Positions 50,317 to 58,687 of a stretch of 64,000 nt of DNA are shown in pieces (the stretch's first letter is position 1; each line of letters starts with the position of its first letter). A program made the translations under genes and the position numbers. The notes under the pieces were generated by a model, which made no database searches, was not told the DNA's origin, and saw only the letters and a program-made list of their open reading frames with translations. The stretch is taken from NCBI RefSeq assembly GCF_030373225.1, contig NZ_JAUCZG010000010.1, forward strand, positions 1 to 64,000, read 5' to 3'. The stretch comes from Hydrogenophaga sp. (GTDB lineage Bacteria; Pseudomonadota; Gammaproteobacteria; Burkholderiales; Burkholderiaceae_C).

Positions 50317-51213
50317 ATGCAGTCCACCGCCGACCACCTCGACCTCGCGCCGCCCCCCGGCGGCCGCTGGCTCGGGCCCATGGGTCTGGCGCTGGTGGCC
50401 CACGGACTGCTGGTGATCGCGCTCACCCTGGGCGTGCAGTGGCAACACGATGCCGAGCCGGTGACGGTCGAAGCCGAGCTCTGGTCACGCCTGCCGGTGC
50501 AGGCCGCACCCCGCGCGGTGGCCCCGCCCCCCCCGGAGCCAGTGCCCCAGCCCACCCCACCGCAACCGACGCCCAAACCCGCCCCGGCGCCGGCGCCCGC
50601 TCCGCCACCACCCGCCCCCAACCAGGCCGACATCGCCACGGCGCAGGCCAGGAAGAAGGCCGAGGCGGAGAAAAAGGAGCGCGAAGAGCAAGCGAAAAAG
50701 CTGGCCGCCGCGAAGGCTGCCGAGAAGGCGGCAGCGGAGAAGAAGGCCGCAGCGGAAAAAGCGGCCGACGAGAAAGAGCGCCAGCAGAAACTCGCCGAGC
50801 AAAAGCGTGAGCAGGAACGCAAGGCCGCTGCCGACGAGAAGCGCATGGCCCAGCTGCGCGAAGACCAGATCAACCGCATGATGGGCCAGGCCGGCGCCAG
50901 TGGCGGCCCGCAAAGCACCGGCAGCGCCCTGCAGTCCAGCGGCCCGACGCCGGGCTATGGCGCCAAGGTGGCCGCGCGCATCAAGCCCAACGTGGTGTTC
51001 ACCGACGTGGCCCCCGGGAACCCGCGCGCCGAGGTCGAGGTGCGCACCGCACCGGACGGCGCCATCACCTCACGCAAGCTCACCAAGAGCAGCGGCAACG
51101 CGGCATGGGACGAAGCCGTGCTGCGTGCCATCGACCGCACCGCCACCCTGCCCAGAGACACCGACGGCCGCGTGCCGTCCTCCCTGGTGATCGGCCTGCG
51201 CCCGCTGGACTAG
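50317..51213 (+). CDS. tolA: Tol-Pal / TonB-like protein TolA, 298 aa
   Basis: The inner membrane arm of the Tol-Pal complex. An N-terminal anchor (GLALVAHGLLVIALTLGVQ), a Pro-rich stretch, then a long Ala/Lys/Glu coiled coil (about residues 105-190), and a C-terminal TolA/TonB-like domain (NVVFTDVAPGNPRAEVEVRT to VIGLRPL). The order matches TolA. tolB and pal do not follow; dnaE lies convergent 36 bases on, so the second half of the Tol-Pal operon must be elsewhere. Confidence 0.92.
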   Translation: MQSTADHLDLAPPPGGRWLGPMGLALVAHGLLVIALTLGVQWQHDAEPVTVEAELWSRLPVQAAPRAVAPPPPEPVPQPTPPQPTPKPAPAPAPAPPPPAPNQADIATAQARKKAEAEKKEREEQAKKLAAAKAAEKAAAEKKAAAEKAADEKERQQKLAEQKREQERKAAADEKRMAQLREDQINRMMGQAGASGGPQSTGSALQSSGPTPGYGAKVAARIKPNVVFTDVAPGNPRAEVEVRTAPDGAITSRKLTKSSGNAAWDEAVLRAIDRTATLPRDTDGRVPSSLVIGLRPLD

Positions 51214-51249
51214 GAGCCCACCTGCGCCGCGCAGCGGCACAGGGGTGGG

Positions 51250-54200
51250 TCAATCAAACACGATTTCGGCGCGCCGCTCATGGGCTTGCGCCATCCAGCT
51301 GGCGAGCGCCGCATCGGTCGGAAAAAACAGCGCCCGATCGTCGAGCTGCAGTTCGCACTGGGCGCCTTCGCGAAGCAACTGCAGGCGCACCGGCAAACCG
51401 CGCACCAGCTCACCCTGCTCGGTCACTTCGCGCTTGGGCGGAAACTCGCGCACCAGCTGGGCCACGGCGGGCGCGTGGCCGTTCACCGCCACACGCAAAT
51501 ACTTGCCGAAACGGCAGCGCGCGGCCGCCAGGTCCCACACCTGCTGGATCTTCAGGCGCACCCCGCCCGAGAAGCGGTCGGGCTGGGCCACGGCCTGCAC
51601 GATGATGAGTTCGTCGTCCTTGAGCAGGTTGCGGTGCGCATTGACCAGGTTCTCGTCCGCGCTGGTCTCGAACACACCGGTCTTGTCGTCGAGCTTGAAC
51701 AGCGCGAGCTTGCCGCGCTGGCCATTGATCACACGGAAGTCGGTCACGATGCCGGCCAGGATCACCGGGTCGCGGCTTTCCACCACGTCACCCAGCGGCG
51801 TGCGCGCAAAGCGCCGCACCTCGCGCTCGACCTCGTCGAACAGGTGGCCCGAGAAGTAGAAGCCGATCGCCGTCTTCTCCATCGTCAGGCGTTCCTTCAC
51901 GCCCCAGGGCGTGGTGGCCACCAGATCGGGCTCCTGGGTGCTCGATCCGTGGTCGTCGGCGCCCATCATGTCGAACAGGCCACCCTGGTTGGCGTTGGCC
52001 AGGCTCGCGGCAGCGAACTCGAACGCACGATCGACCGAGGCCAGCAGCTCGGCGCGGTTGAGGTGCAGCGAATCGAAGCCACCGGCCTTGATGAGCGCTT
52101 CCACCGTGCGCTTGTTCAGGCGCGTGCGGTCCACGCGCACGCAGAAGTCGAACAGGCTCTTGAACGGGCCTTTTTCATCGCCCCGAGGCCCTTCGCCACG
52201 GCCTTCGCGCGCGGCCACGATGGCTTCGATCGCCTGCTGTCCGGTGCCCTTGATGGCGCCCAGGCCGTACCGGATGGCCTTGTTCGTGACCGGCTCGAAG
52301 CGGTGAAAGCCGCGGTTCACATCGGGCGCCTCGAAGCTCATCCCCATCTTGAGGGCGTCTTCATGCAACACCTTGAGCTTGTCGGTGTCGTCCATCTCCA
52401 CCGTCATGTTGGCGCAGAAGAACTCGGCCGTGTAATGCACCTTGAGCCAGGCCGTGTGGTAGGCCAGGAGCGAGTAGGCCGCCGCGTGTGACTTGTTGAA
52501 GCCGTAGCCCGCGAACTTCTCCATCAGGTCGAACACCTCGTCGGCCTTCTCCTGGGTGATGCCGTTCCTGGCGGCGCCGGCGCGGAAGATCGAGCGGTGC
52601 TCGGCCATTTCCTCGGCCTTCTTCTTGCCCATGGCGCGGCGCAGCATGTCGGCGCCGCCCAGCGAGTAGCCGCCCAGGATCTGCGCGGTCTGCATCACCT
52701 GCTCCTGGTAGACCATGATGCCGTAGGTCTCGCTCAGCATCTCGGCCACCAGTGGGTGCGGGTATTCGATGACTTCCCGACCGTGCTTGCGCGCCACGAA
52801 ACTGGGGATCAGGTCCATGGGGCCGGGCCGGTACAGCGCGTTCAGGGCAATCAGGTCTTCCAGGCGCGATGGCTTGGCGTCCTTGAGCATGCCCTGCATG
52901 CCGCGGCTTTCGAACTGGAACACCGCCTCGGTCTGGCCCCGCGAAAACAGCGCATAGACCTTCGGGTCGGTCAGCGCAATGTCTTCAAAACGGAAGCCTT
53001 CCTGCCCCGGGTGGCGCTTCATGATGAGTTCGCGCGCGATCTCCAGGATGGTCAGCGTGGCCAGGCCCAGAAAGTCGAACTTCACCAGCCCGATGGCCTC
53101 CACGTCGTCCTTGTCGAACTGGCTCACCGCGGAGTCGCTGCCGGGCTGCGCGTACAGCGGACAGAAGTCGGTGAGCTTGCCGGGCGCGATCAGCACGCCG
53201 CCGGCGTGCATGCCGATGTTGCGCGTCATGCCCTCGAGTTTTTGCGCGAGTTCGATCAGCGTCCTGACGTCGTCCTCCTTCGCGATGCGCTCGGCCAGCA
53301 CCGGCTCCATCTCGATCGCATAGTTGTTCTTGTCGCCCTCCTTCTTCGGGTTGGGCGGGTACTGCAGCGTGACCGACATGCCGGGCTTGTTCGGGATCAG
53401 CTTGGAGATGCCGTCGCAAAAGCCATAGGAATAATCGAGCACCCGGCCCACGTCGCGGATCGCCGCACGCGCAGCCAACGTGCCGAAGGTGGCGATCTGG
53501 CTCACCGCGTCCTTGCCGTACTTGTCCTTGACGTAATCGATCACGCGGTCGCGGTTGGTCTGGCAGAAGTCGATGTCGAAGTCGGGCATGGAGACCCGCT
53601 CCGGGTTCAGGAAGCGCTCGAACAGCAGCTTGTACTGCAGCGGGTCGAGATCGGTGATCTTGAGCGCATAGGCCACCAGCGAGCCCGCACCCGAGCCCCG
53701 TCCCGGGCCGACCGGACAACCGTGGCTCTTGGCCCAGTTGATGAAGTCGCCCACGATCAGAAAGTACCCCGGAAAACCCATGTTCAGGATCGTGTTGATC
53801 TCGAACTCCAGGCGCTCCACATAACGCGGCCGCTCGGCGTCGCGCCTGGCCGGATCGGGATACAGATGGGCCAGCCGCTCCTCGAGCCCTTCGAAGGACG
53901 ATTGCCGGAAGAAATCTTCCATCGGCATCGGCACGCCGTCGATCAGCGGTGTGGGGAAGTTGGGCAACTGCGGCTTGCCCAGCACCAGCGTGAGGTTGCA
54001 GCGACGGGCGATCTCCAGCGTGTTGGCCAGGGCCGAGGGCACGTCGGCGAACAGGGCCTGCATCTGGCTGGCGCTCTTGAAATACTGCTCGTGCGTGAAG
54101 CGGCGCACGCGCCGGTTGTTGCCCAGGATCTCGCCTTCGGAGATGCAGACCCTGGCCTCGTGCGCCTCGTAGCCGTCGGGCTCCAGAAACTGCACCGGGT

Positions 54201-54816
54201 GCGTGGCCACCACCGGCAGGTGCAGCCGGGCGGCGAGCTGCACGGCTTGCGTCACATGGCGCTCGTCGTCGGCGCGCCCGGCGCGCTGCAGCTCCAGATA
54301 GAAGCGGTGCGTGAACATCGTGGAGAGCTGCAGGGCGAGGTCGGCGGCCCGCTGCGTGTCGCCCTGGATCAGCGCCTGGCCGACCGGGCCGGCCTGAGCA
54401 CCCGACAACATGATCAGACCCGCATGGCATTCCTGCAGCCAGTCGCGGTGCACCAGCGCCTGGCCCCGACCCTGGTTGCGCGTCCAGGCGCGTGCCAGCA
54501 ACTCGCTCAGGTTCAGGTAGCCCTGGTGGTCCTGCACCAGCAGCAACACGCGGGGTGCCGCCGGCTGGTGGCTGCCGGGCAAGGCACCGGGCGTCTCTTC
54601 GGAAAACCCTTGCAGCGCCACCTCGGCGCCGATGATGGGTTTGACGCCCGCGCCGCGCGCGGCCTTGTAGAACTTGACCGCGCCGAACAGGTTGTTCAGG
54701 TCGGTGATGGCCAGTGCCGGCTGGCCATCGGCCGCCGCAGCGGCCACGACTTCATCGATGCGGTTGGTGCCGTCGACGACGGAGTATTCGGTGTGCAGAC
54801 GCAGGTGTAGGAACAT
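51250..54816 (-). CDS. dnaE: DNA polymerase III alpha subunit, 1188 aa
   Basis: The replicative polymerase. An N-terminal PHP domain (MFLHLRLHTEYSVVDGTNRI) is followed by the C-family polymerase: PVGPGRGSGAGSLVAYAL and SMPDFDIDFCQTNRDRVIDY hold the catalytic Asp residues, and then NIGMHAGGVLIAP. HhH and OB parts lie toward the C-terminus (VILAGIVTDFRVINGQRGKL). Length is usual for DnaE (about 1160-1190). It is convergent with tolA and stands alone. The ribosome site before the ATG at 54816 is weak. Confidence 0.97.
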   Translation of the reverse strand: MFLHLRLHTEYSVVDGTNRIDEVVAAAAADGQPALAITDLNNLFGAVKFYKAARGAGVKPIIGAEVALQGFSEETPGALPGSHQPAAPRVLLLVQDHQGYLNLSELLARAWTRNQGRGQALVHRDWLQECHAGLIMLSGAQAGPVGQALIQGDTQRAADLALQLSTMFTHRFYLELQRAGRADDERHVTQAVQLAARLHLPVVATHPVQFLEPDGYEAHEARVCISEGEILGNNRRVRRFTHEQYFKSASQMQALFADVPSALANTLEIARRCNLTLVLGKPQLPNFPTPLIDGVPMPMEDFFRQSSFEGLEERLAHLYPDPARRDAERPRYVERLEFEINTILNMGFPGYFLIVGDFINWAKSHGCPVGPGRGSGAGSLVAYALKITDLDPLQYKLLFERFLNPERVSMPDFDIDFCQTNRDRVIDYVKDKYGKDAVSQIATFGTLAARAAIRDVGRVLDYSYGFCDGISKLIPNKPGMSVTLQYPPNPKKEGDKNNYAIEMEPVLAERIAKEDDVRTLIELAQKLEGMTRNIGMHAGGVLIAPGKLTDFCPLYAQPGSDSAVSQFDKDDVEAIGLVKFDFLGLATLTILEIARELIMKRHPGQEGFRFEDIALTDPKVYALFSRGQTEAVFQFESRGMQGMLKDAKPSRLEDLIALNALYRPGPMDLIPSFVARKHGREVIEYPHPLVAEMLSETYGIMVYQEQVMQTAQILGGYSLGGADMLRRAMGKKKAEEMAEHRSIFRAGAARNGITQEKADEVFDLMEKFAGYGFNKSHAAAYSLLAYHTAWLKVHYTAEFFCANMTVEMDDTDKLKVLHEDALKMGMSFEAPDVNRGFHRFEPVTNKAIRYGLGAIKGTGQQAIEAIVAAREGRGEGPRGDEKGPFKSLFDFCVRVDRTRLNKRTVEALIKAGGFDSLHLNRAELLASVDRAFEFAAASLANANQGGLFDMMGADDHGSSTQEPDLVATTPWGVKERLTMEKTAIGFYFSGHLFDEVEREVRRFARTPLGDVVESRDPVILAGIVTDFRVINGQRGKLALFKLDDKTGVFETSADENLVNAHRNLLKDDELIIVQAVAQPDRFSGGVRLKIQQVWDLAAARCRFGKYLRVAVNGHAPAVAQLVREFPPKREVTEQGELVRGLPVRLQLLREGAQCELQLDDRALFFPTDAALASWMAQAHERRAEIVFD

Positions 54817-54853
54817 CGGTCCATTTTAGGAGGCGCCATCCCTCATCACGGCC

Positions 54854-55567
54854 TCAGGGCAGCGGTGTCACATCTTCTTTCAGGATCTGCAGCACTTCAG
54901 AGCGGAACTCCCGCATGTACAGAATGGCGACCACCGCCAGCGTGGCCAGCACCATCGACAGCGGCGAGATGAACCAGGCCAGCGCAGCGAACGAAAAATA
55001 ATACGCCCGCAGTCCGTCGTTGAAGGTCTCGGCGGCCGCACCCACCATGGCCGCTGCTCGTCGAGCGTAATGTTCCCGGTCGTACTTGCCCGCCTCGAAG
55101 TCATCAGCCGACGGCATGGCGCCGATCACCAGCGCCACGAAGGTGTATTGGCGCATGCACCAGGAGAAGCGGAAGAAGGCATAGACAAAGATCGCGACCA
55201 TGACCAGCACCTTGAACTCGAAAACGATCAGCGTGGTGGCCTGCGCAAACGGGATCTCGCTCATCAGTTCGGTGGCTTTGTCGGTGGTGCCCAGCAGAGC
55301 AAACAGACCACCGATCACCAGGATGGAGGTGGAGGAAAAAAACGCCGGCGTGGCAGACAGCGTCTGGGTGATCACGCCGTCGACCATGCGCGGGTCTCGC
55401 GCTGTCGCCTGCGTCATCCAGTAGCCGCGATAGCGGTTGGTGGTCTGAATCAAGGAGCCCACCTTGCGCCCCCACACACGCGCAAACCAGGCGTAGCCGG
55501 TCCACAAAACAAAAAAGCAGACCAGCGCCAGCCAGTCTGCCCAGGGAATGAGGCTCAGGAATTTCAT
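54854..55567 (-). CDS. DUF599 family integral membrane protein, 237 aa
   Basis: A membrane protein with four or five hydrophobic segments: WADWLALVCFFVLWTGYAWF, FFSSTSILVIGGLFALLG, TTLIVFEFKVLVMVAIFVYA and WFISPLSMVLATLAVVAILY. It carries the DUF599 pattern QATTLIVFEFK and FSWCMRQYTFVALVIGA. Its function is unknown. The ATG at 55567 is chosen; the longer frame from 55639 enters an intergenic inverted repeat. It is 37 bases from dnaE. Confidence 0.85.
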   Translation of the reverse strand: MKFLSLIPWADWLALVCFFVLWTGYAWFARVWGRKVGSLIQTTNRYRGYWMTQATARDPRMVDGVITQTLSATPAFFSSTSILVIGGLFALLGTTDKATELMSEIPFAQATTLIVFEFKVLVMVAIFVYAFFRFSWCMRQYTFVALVIGAMPSADDFEAGKYDREHYARRAAAMVGAAAETFNDGLRAYYFSFAALAWFISPLSMVLATLAVVAILYMREFRSEVLQILKEDVTPLP

Positions 55568-55601
55568 TCGCCAATGGTACGACGCCCTCCACCCCAAACC
55601 C

Positions 55602-55677
55602 CCGTTCGGGCTGAGCTTGTCGAAGCCCATCCAGGCCACTGGGTGTGCAGGCCCTTCGACAGGCTCAGGGTGAACGG
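55602..55677. repeat. Intergenic imperfect inverted repeat (27-bp arms)
   Basis: The arm at 55602-55628 (core GCTGAGCTTGTCGAAG) and the reverse complement of 55651-55677 (core CCTGAGCCTGTCGAAG) match at 20 of 27 positions, separated by 22 bases. It lies between two minus-strand genes. This looks like a dispersed repeat that I recall from Burkholderiales genomes. That memory is not checked. No other copy was noticed in the window. Confidence 0.8.
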
Positions 55678-55687
55678 CATCAAGCCT

Positions 55688-56242
55688 TCATGCCTTGAAT
55701 TTCGCCGCGGTCGCCGCCACGCGCTCACCGAACAGGCGGGCGGTCTCCAGGTCACCCGGCAGCATTTCGTTCGCACCGGCGTCCGAGGGGCTCTGTGCCA
55801 TCGCACCACTGAACGAGCCGACGTAGTTCACGTCGTTGCGTTGCGCGGCCTTGCTGTTGGCGGGCATCAGGCCGGTGCCGACCCAGATGCCGCTGTGCTG
55901 CATGGCCAGGGTGAACAGGTAGTGCAGCGTGGACAGCTTGTCGCCGTTCATGGTGGCGCTGTTGGTGAAGCCGGCGAACACCTTGTCCTTCCACTGCTGG
56001 CTGAACCAGGGCTTGCTGGTGGCGTCGGCGAACTTCTTGAACTGCCAGCTCACGGTGCCCATGTAGGTGGGCGAGCCCATGATGATCGCGTCGGCCGCGG
56101 CCAGGGTTTCCCAGCCACCGTCGGGCAGGTTGCCGTCGGCGTCGATGGCGAGCAATTCGGCACCGGCGCCGTCCGCCACCGATTGCGCCATGCGCTGGGT
56201 GTGGCCGTAGCCGGAGTGGTACACAACAACAACTTTGGTCAT
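55688..56242 (-). CDS. Flavodoxin-family / NAD(P)H:quinone oxidoreductase-like protein, 184 aa
   Basis: An FMN-binding protein. MTKVVVVYHSGYGHTQRMAQ is the phosphate-binding loop. MGSPTYMGTVSWQFKKF and the GFTNSATMNGDKLSTL segment resemble the WrbA group of quinone reductases. Length is close to WrbA (about 198). It lies downstream of DoxX and pirin in a minus-strand set that is divergent from a LysR regulator, which suggests a role in redox or electrophile stress. Confidence 0.85.
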   Translation of the reverse strand: MTKVVVVYHSGYGHTQRMAQSVADGAGAELLAIDADGNLPDGGWETLAAADAIIMGSPTYMGTVSWQFKKFADATSKPWFSQQWKDKVFAGFTNSATMNGDKLSTLHYLFTLAMQHSGIWVGTGLMPANSKAAQRNDVNYVGSFSGAMAQSPSDAGANEMLPGDLETARLFGERVAATAAKFKA

Positions 56243-56313
56243 GAGATGGCTTTCGTGGGGTGCGCCGACGTCGGGTCGGTCGCGGGTTGAAGGAAAAACG
56301 GAAACGGGCGAAT

Positions 56314-56721
56314 TCAGGCCTTGCGGCGGGCGTCCAGGCTGAACGCGCCGGCACCAAAAGCGGCCAGCGCCAACAGGCCACCGACCACGCCCATGTTCTT
56401 CATGAACATCAGCTGCTGCATCATTTGTTGCTCGGCGGGCATCGCCCAGTAAGCGTGGAAGAACCAGGAAGCCACCAGGGTGAAACCGGCCAGCGCCAGC
56501 GCTGCCCAGCGGGTGCCCAGGCCCAGGATCAGCGCGATGCCTCCCAGCACCTCGACCGCAATCGCGATGGCCGCACCCAGTTCGGGCATGGGCAGGCCCA
56601 CCGACCCGATGTAGCCGGCGGTGCCGGCGAAGCCGCTGATCTTGCTGATGCCGGCGGGCAGGAACAGGGCGGCCAGCAGCAGGCGTGCCAGCAGGGCGAG
56701 GGGGTTTTGCAGAGCGTTCAT
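56314..56721 (-). CDS. DoxX family membrane protein, 135 aa
   Basis: A small membrane protein with four hydrophobic segments (LLARLLLAALFLPAGISKI, LGAAIAIAVEVLGGIALILG, WAALALAGFTLVASWFFHAY, MGVVGGLLALAAFGAGAF). LFLPAGISKI and the acidic EVLGG region fit DoxX/SURF4. Such proteins are often associated with thiol and redox stress. It lies between pirin and the flavodoxin-like gene. Confidence 0.88.
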   Translation of the reverse strand: MNALQNPLALLARLLLAALFLPAGISKISGFAGTAGYIGSVGLPMPELGAAIAIAVEVLGGIALILGLGTRWAALALAGFTLVASWFFHAYWAMPAEQQMMQQLMFMKNMGVVGGLLALAAFGAGAFSLDARRKA

Positions 56722-56759
56722 GGAAAGTCCTTGATTGAAAAAAAGCGGTTCGGAAAAGG

Positions 56760-57461
56760 TCAGGCAGCGAGGTCGAACACCAGCACCTCGGCGTCGGTGC
56801 CCTTGGCCAGACGCAGCCGGCTCTCGGCCGACAGCACCGCAGCGTCGCCGCCCTGGAGGGTCTCGCCGTTCACCTCCAGCGAGCCCCGCACCAGGTGCAC
56901 ATAAGCCTTGCGCTGCGGGTTCAGGGCCAGCTCGGCGGTCTCGTCGCCGTCGAACAGGCCGGCGTACATCGATGCGTCGGCATTGATGTGCACCGAGCCC
57001 TGCAAGCCGCCGTTGGAGGCCACCAGACGCAACTGGCCGCGCTTTTGCGCGTCGTCAAAACTCTTCTGCTCGTAGCCCGGCTCGATGCCCCGCACATTGG
57101 GCTCGATCCAGATCTGCAGAAAGTGCGTGGTGCTGGCCGGCGCGTGGTTGAACTCGCTGTGGCGCACGCCGCTGCCCGCGCTCATGCGCTGCACGTCGCC
57201 GGGCGGAATGCCCTTGACGTTGCCCATGCTGTCCTTGTGCGCAAGGTTCCCCTGCAGCACGTAGCTGATGATTTCCATGTCGCGGTGGCCGTGCGTGCCA
57301 AAGCCGGTGCCCGGGGCGATGCGGTCTTCGTTGATCACACGCAGGTTGCCCCAGCCCATCCAGGCGGGGTCGACATAGTCGGCGAACGAAAACGAGTGAA
57401 AGCTTTTGAGCCAGCCGTGGTCGGCCTGGCCGCGGGCGTCGGAGCGTCGAATCTGGAGCAT
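56760..57461 (-). CDS. Pirin family protein, 233 aa
   Basis: A bicupin of the pirin family, YhhW-like. The metal His residues are in GTGFGTHGHRDMEIISYVLQ and in QRMSAGSGVRHSEFN. Some pirins act as quercetin 2,3-dioxygenases, but that activity is not proven for this one. The AAAGGA site just upstream fixes the ATG at 57461. It is divergent from the LysR gene, with a dyad operator between them. Confidence 0.93.
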   Translation of the reverse strand: MLQIRRSDARGQADHGWLKSFHSFSFADYVDPAWMGWGNLRVINEDRIAPGTGFGTHGHRDMEIISYVLQGNLAHKDSMGNVKGIPPGDVQRMSAGSGVRHSEFNHAPASTTHFLQIWIEPNVRGIEPGYEQKSFDDAQKRGQLRLVASNGGLQGSVHINADASMYAGLFDGDETAELALNPQRKAYVHLVRGSLEVNGETLQGGDAAVLSAESRLRLAKGTDAEVLVFDLAA

Positions 57462-57578
57462 GGTGTGGTCCTTTCCGTCTGGGTGGGGCCTCGATGGAAC
57501 CGGGTGGGTCTGGCGGGGCAAGGCTTGAATTGTGGGCGGGCGCATGGCCTTTGGGACTGCACGTTTTTGATGGCATCA

Positions 57579-57593
57579 TTCAAATCATTTGAA
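57579..57593. promoter_or_regulatory. LysR-type operator, perfect dyad
   Basis: TTCAAATCATTTGAA is a perfect 7-bp palindrome around a single C and fits the T-N11-A pattern of LysR-type binding sites. It lies between the divergent pirin and LysR genes (57461 and 57613). Confidence 0.7.
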
Positions 57594-57612
57594 CAGTCCT
57601 GCCCCAACCGCC

Positions 57613-58560
57613 ATGGCCACTTCCCACCCGCGCGCCGCCTTGTCGCCTGAAAACCTGGGCCTTCTGGAGGCGGTGGCCCGGCTGGGCAGCATGGCCGCCG
57701 CCGCGCGCGAGGTGGGCATGGTGCCCAGCGCCCTGACCTACCGCATCCGCCAGGTCGAAGATGCGCTGGACGTGCTGCTGTTCGACCGCAGCGCCCGGCG
57801 CGCGGTGCTCACGCCGGCCGGCGCCGAGCTGTTGCGCTCGGGCGAGTACCTGCTGAACGAACTCGACGCGGTGGCGCAGCGGGTCAAGCGCGTGGCCACC
57901 GGCTGGGAGCCGCAACTCACGCTTGCGGTCGACGCCATCGTCGCTCGCGCCACGCTGTTCGAGCTCTGCGAGGCCTTCTATGCCGAGGGCGCACCCACCC
58001 GCCTCAAGCTGCGCGAGGAAACCTTGTCCGGCACCGTGGAAGCCCTGCAAACCGGCCAGGCCGACCTGGCACTGGGTGTGCCCACAGACCTTGCCCTGCC
58101 CGAGATCCAGTCGGCGCCGCTGGGCTCGATCACCTTTGTGTTTGCGGTGGCGCCGCACCACGCCCTCGCGGCTGTCGGCCACAGCCTGTGCGACGAAGAA
58201 CTGCGTGAGCACCGCGCCGTGGCCGTGGCCGACAGCACGCAGCGCGGGCGCGGCGTCACGCACAACCTGCTGCCCGGGCAGGACGTGCTCACCGTGCCCA
58301 CCATGCAGCACAAGCTGGAAGCCCAGCTGCGCGGCCTGGGCAGTGGTTTCCTGCCCCTGCCGCTGGCCCAGCCCTTCATCACCGCCGGCCGGCTGGTGGT
58401 CAAACAGGTGCAACGCCCCGATCGCACCCTGCGCGTGGCCTACGCCTGGCGCCTGCCGCGCAAACAGGCCGATACCGGCCGGGCCTTGGGCTGGTGGCTG
58501 GCTCGACTGAAGAGCCCGCAGACGCGCGCGGCGCTGCTGAGCAATCACCACCAGACGTGA
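57613..58560 (+). CDS. LysR family transcriptional regulator, 315 aa
   Basis: An N-terminal winged helix-turn-helix (LGLLEAVARLGSMAAAAREV then PSALTYRIRQVEDALDVLLF) is followed by the substrate-binding domain (GTVEALQTGQADLALGVP). It is divergent from the pirin-DoxX-flavodoxin genes, and a perfect dyad lies between, so it most likely controls them and itself. The effector is unknown. The ATG at 57613 is preferred to a TTG at 57589. Confidence 0.92.
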   Translation: MATSHPRAALSPENLGLLEAVARLGSMAAAAREVGMVPSALTYRIRQVEDALDVLLFDRSARRAVLTPAGAELLRSGEYLLNELDAVAQRVKRVATGWEPQLTLAVDAIVARATLFELCEAFYAEGAPTRLKLREETLSGTVEALQTGQADLALGVPTDLALPEIQSAPLGSITFVFAVAPHHALAAVGHSLCDEELREHRAVAVADSTQRGRGVTHNLLPGQDVLTVPTMQHKLEAQLRGLGSGFLPLPLAQPFITAGRLVVKQVQRPDRTLRVAYAWRLPRKQADTGRALGWWLARLKSPQTRAALLSNHHQT

Positions 58561-58687
58561 CCCTCGCGCAGCGCCGGCGGGCAATGCCTGCGGTTCGAGG
58601 GAAAGCAATGAACCCGGGGTGGCAACTGCTACAGTCGCCGAAACCCCACCCAGACCGATCAAGCGTCACCAAGAAAGCGCCCACCCC

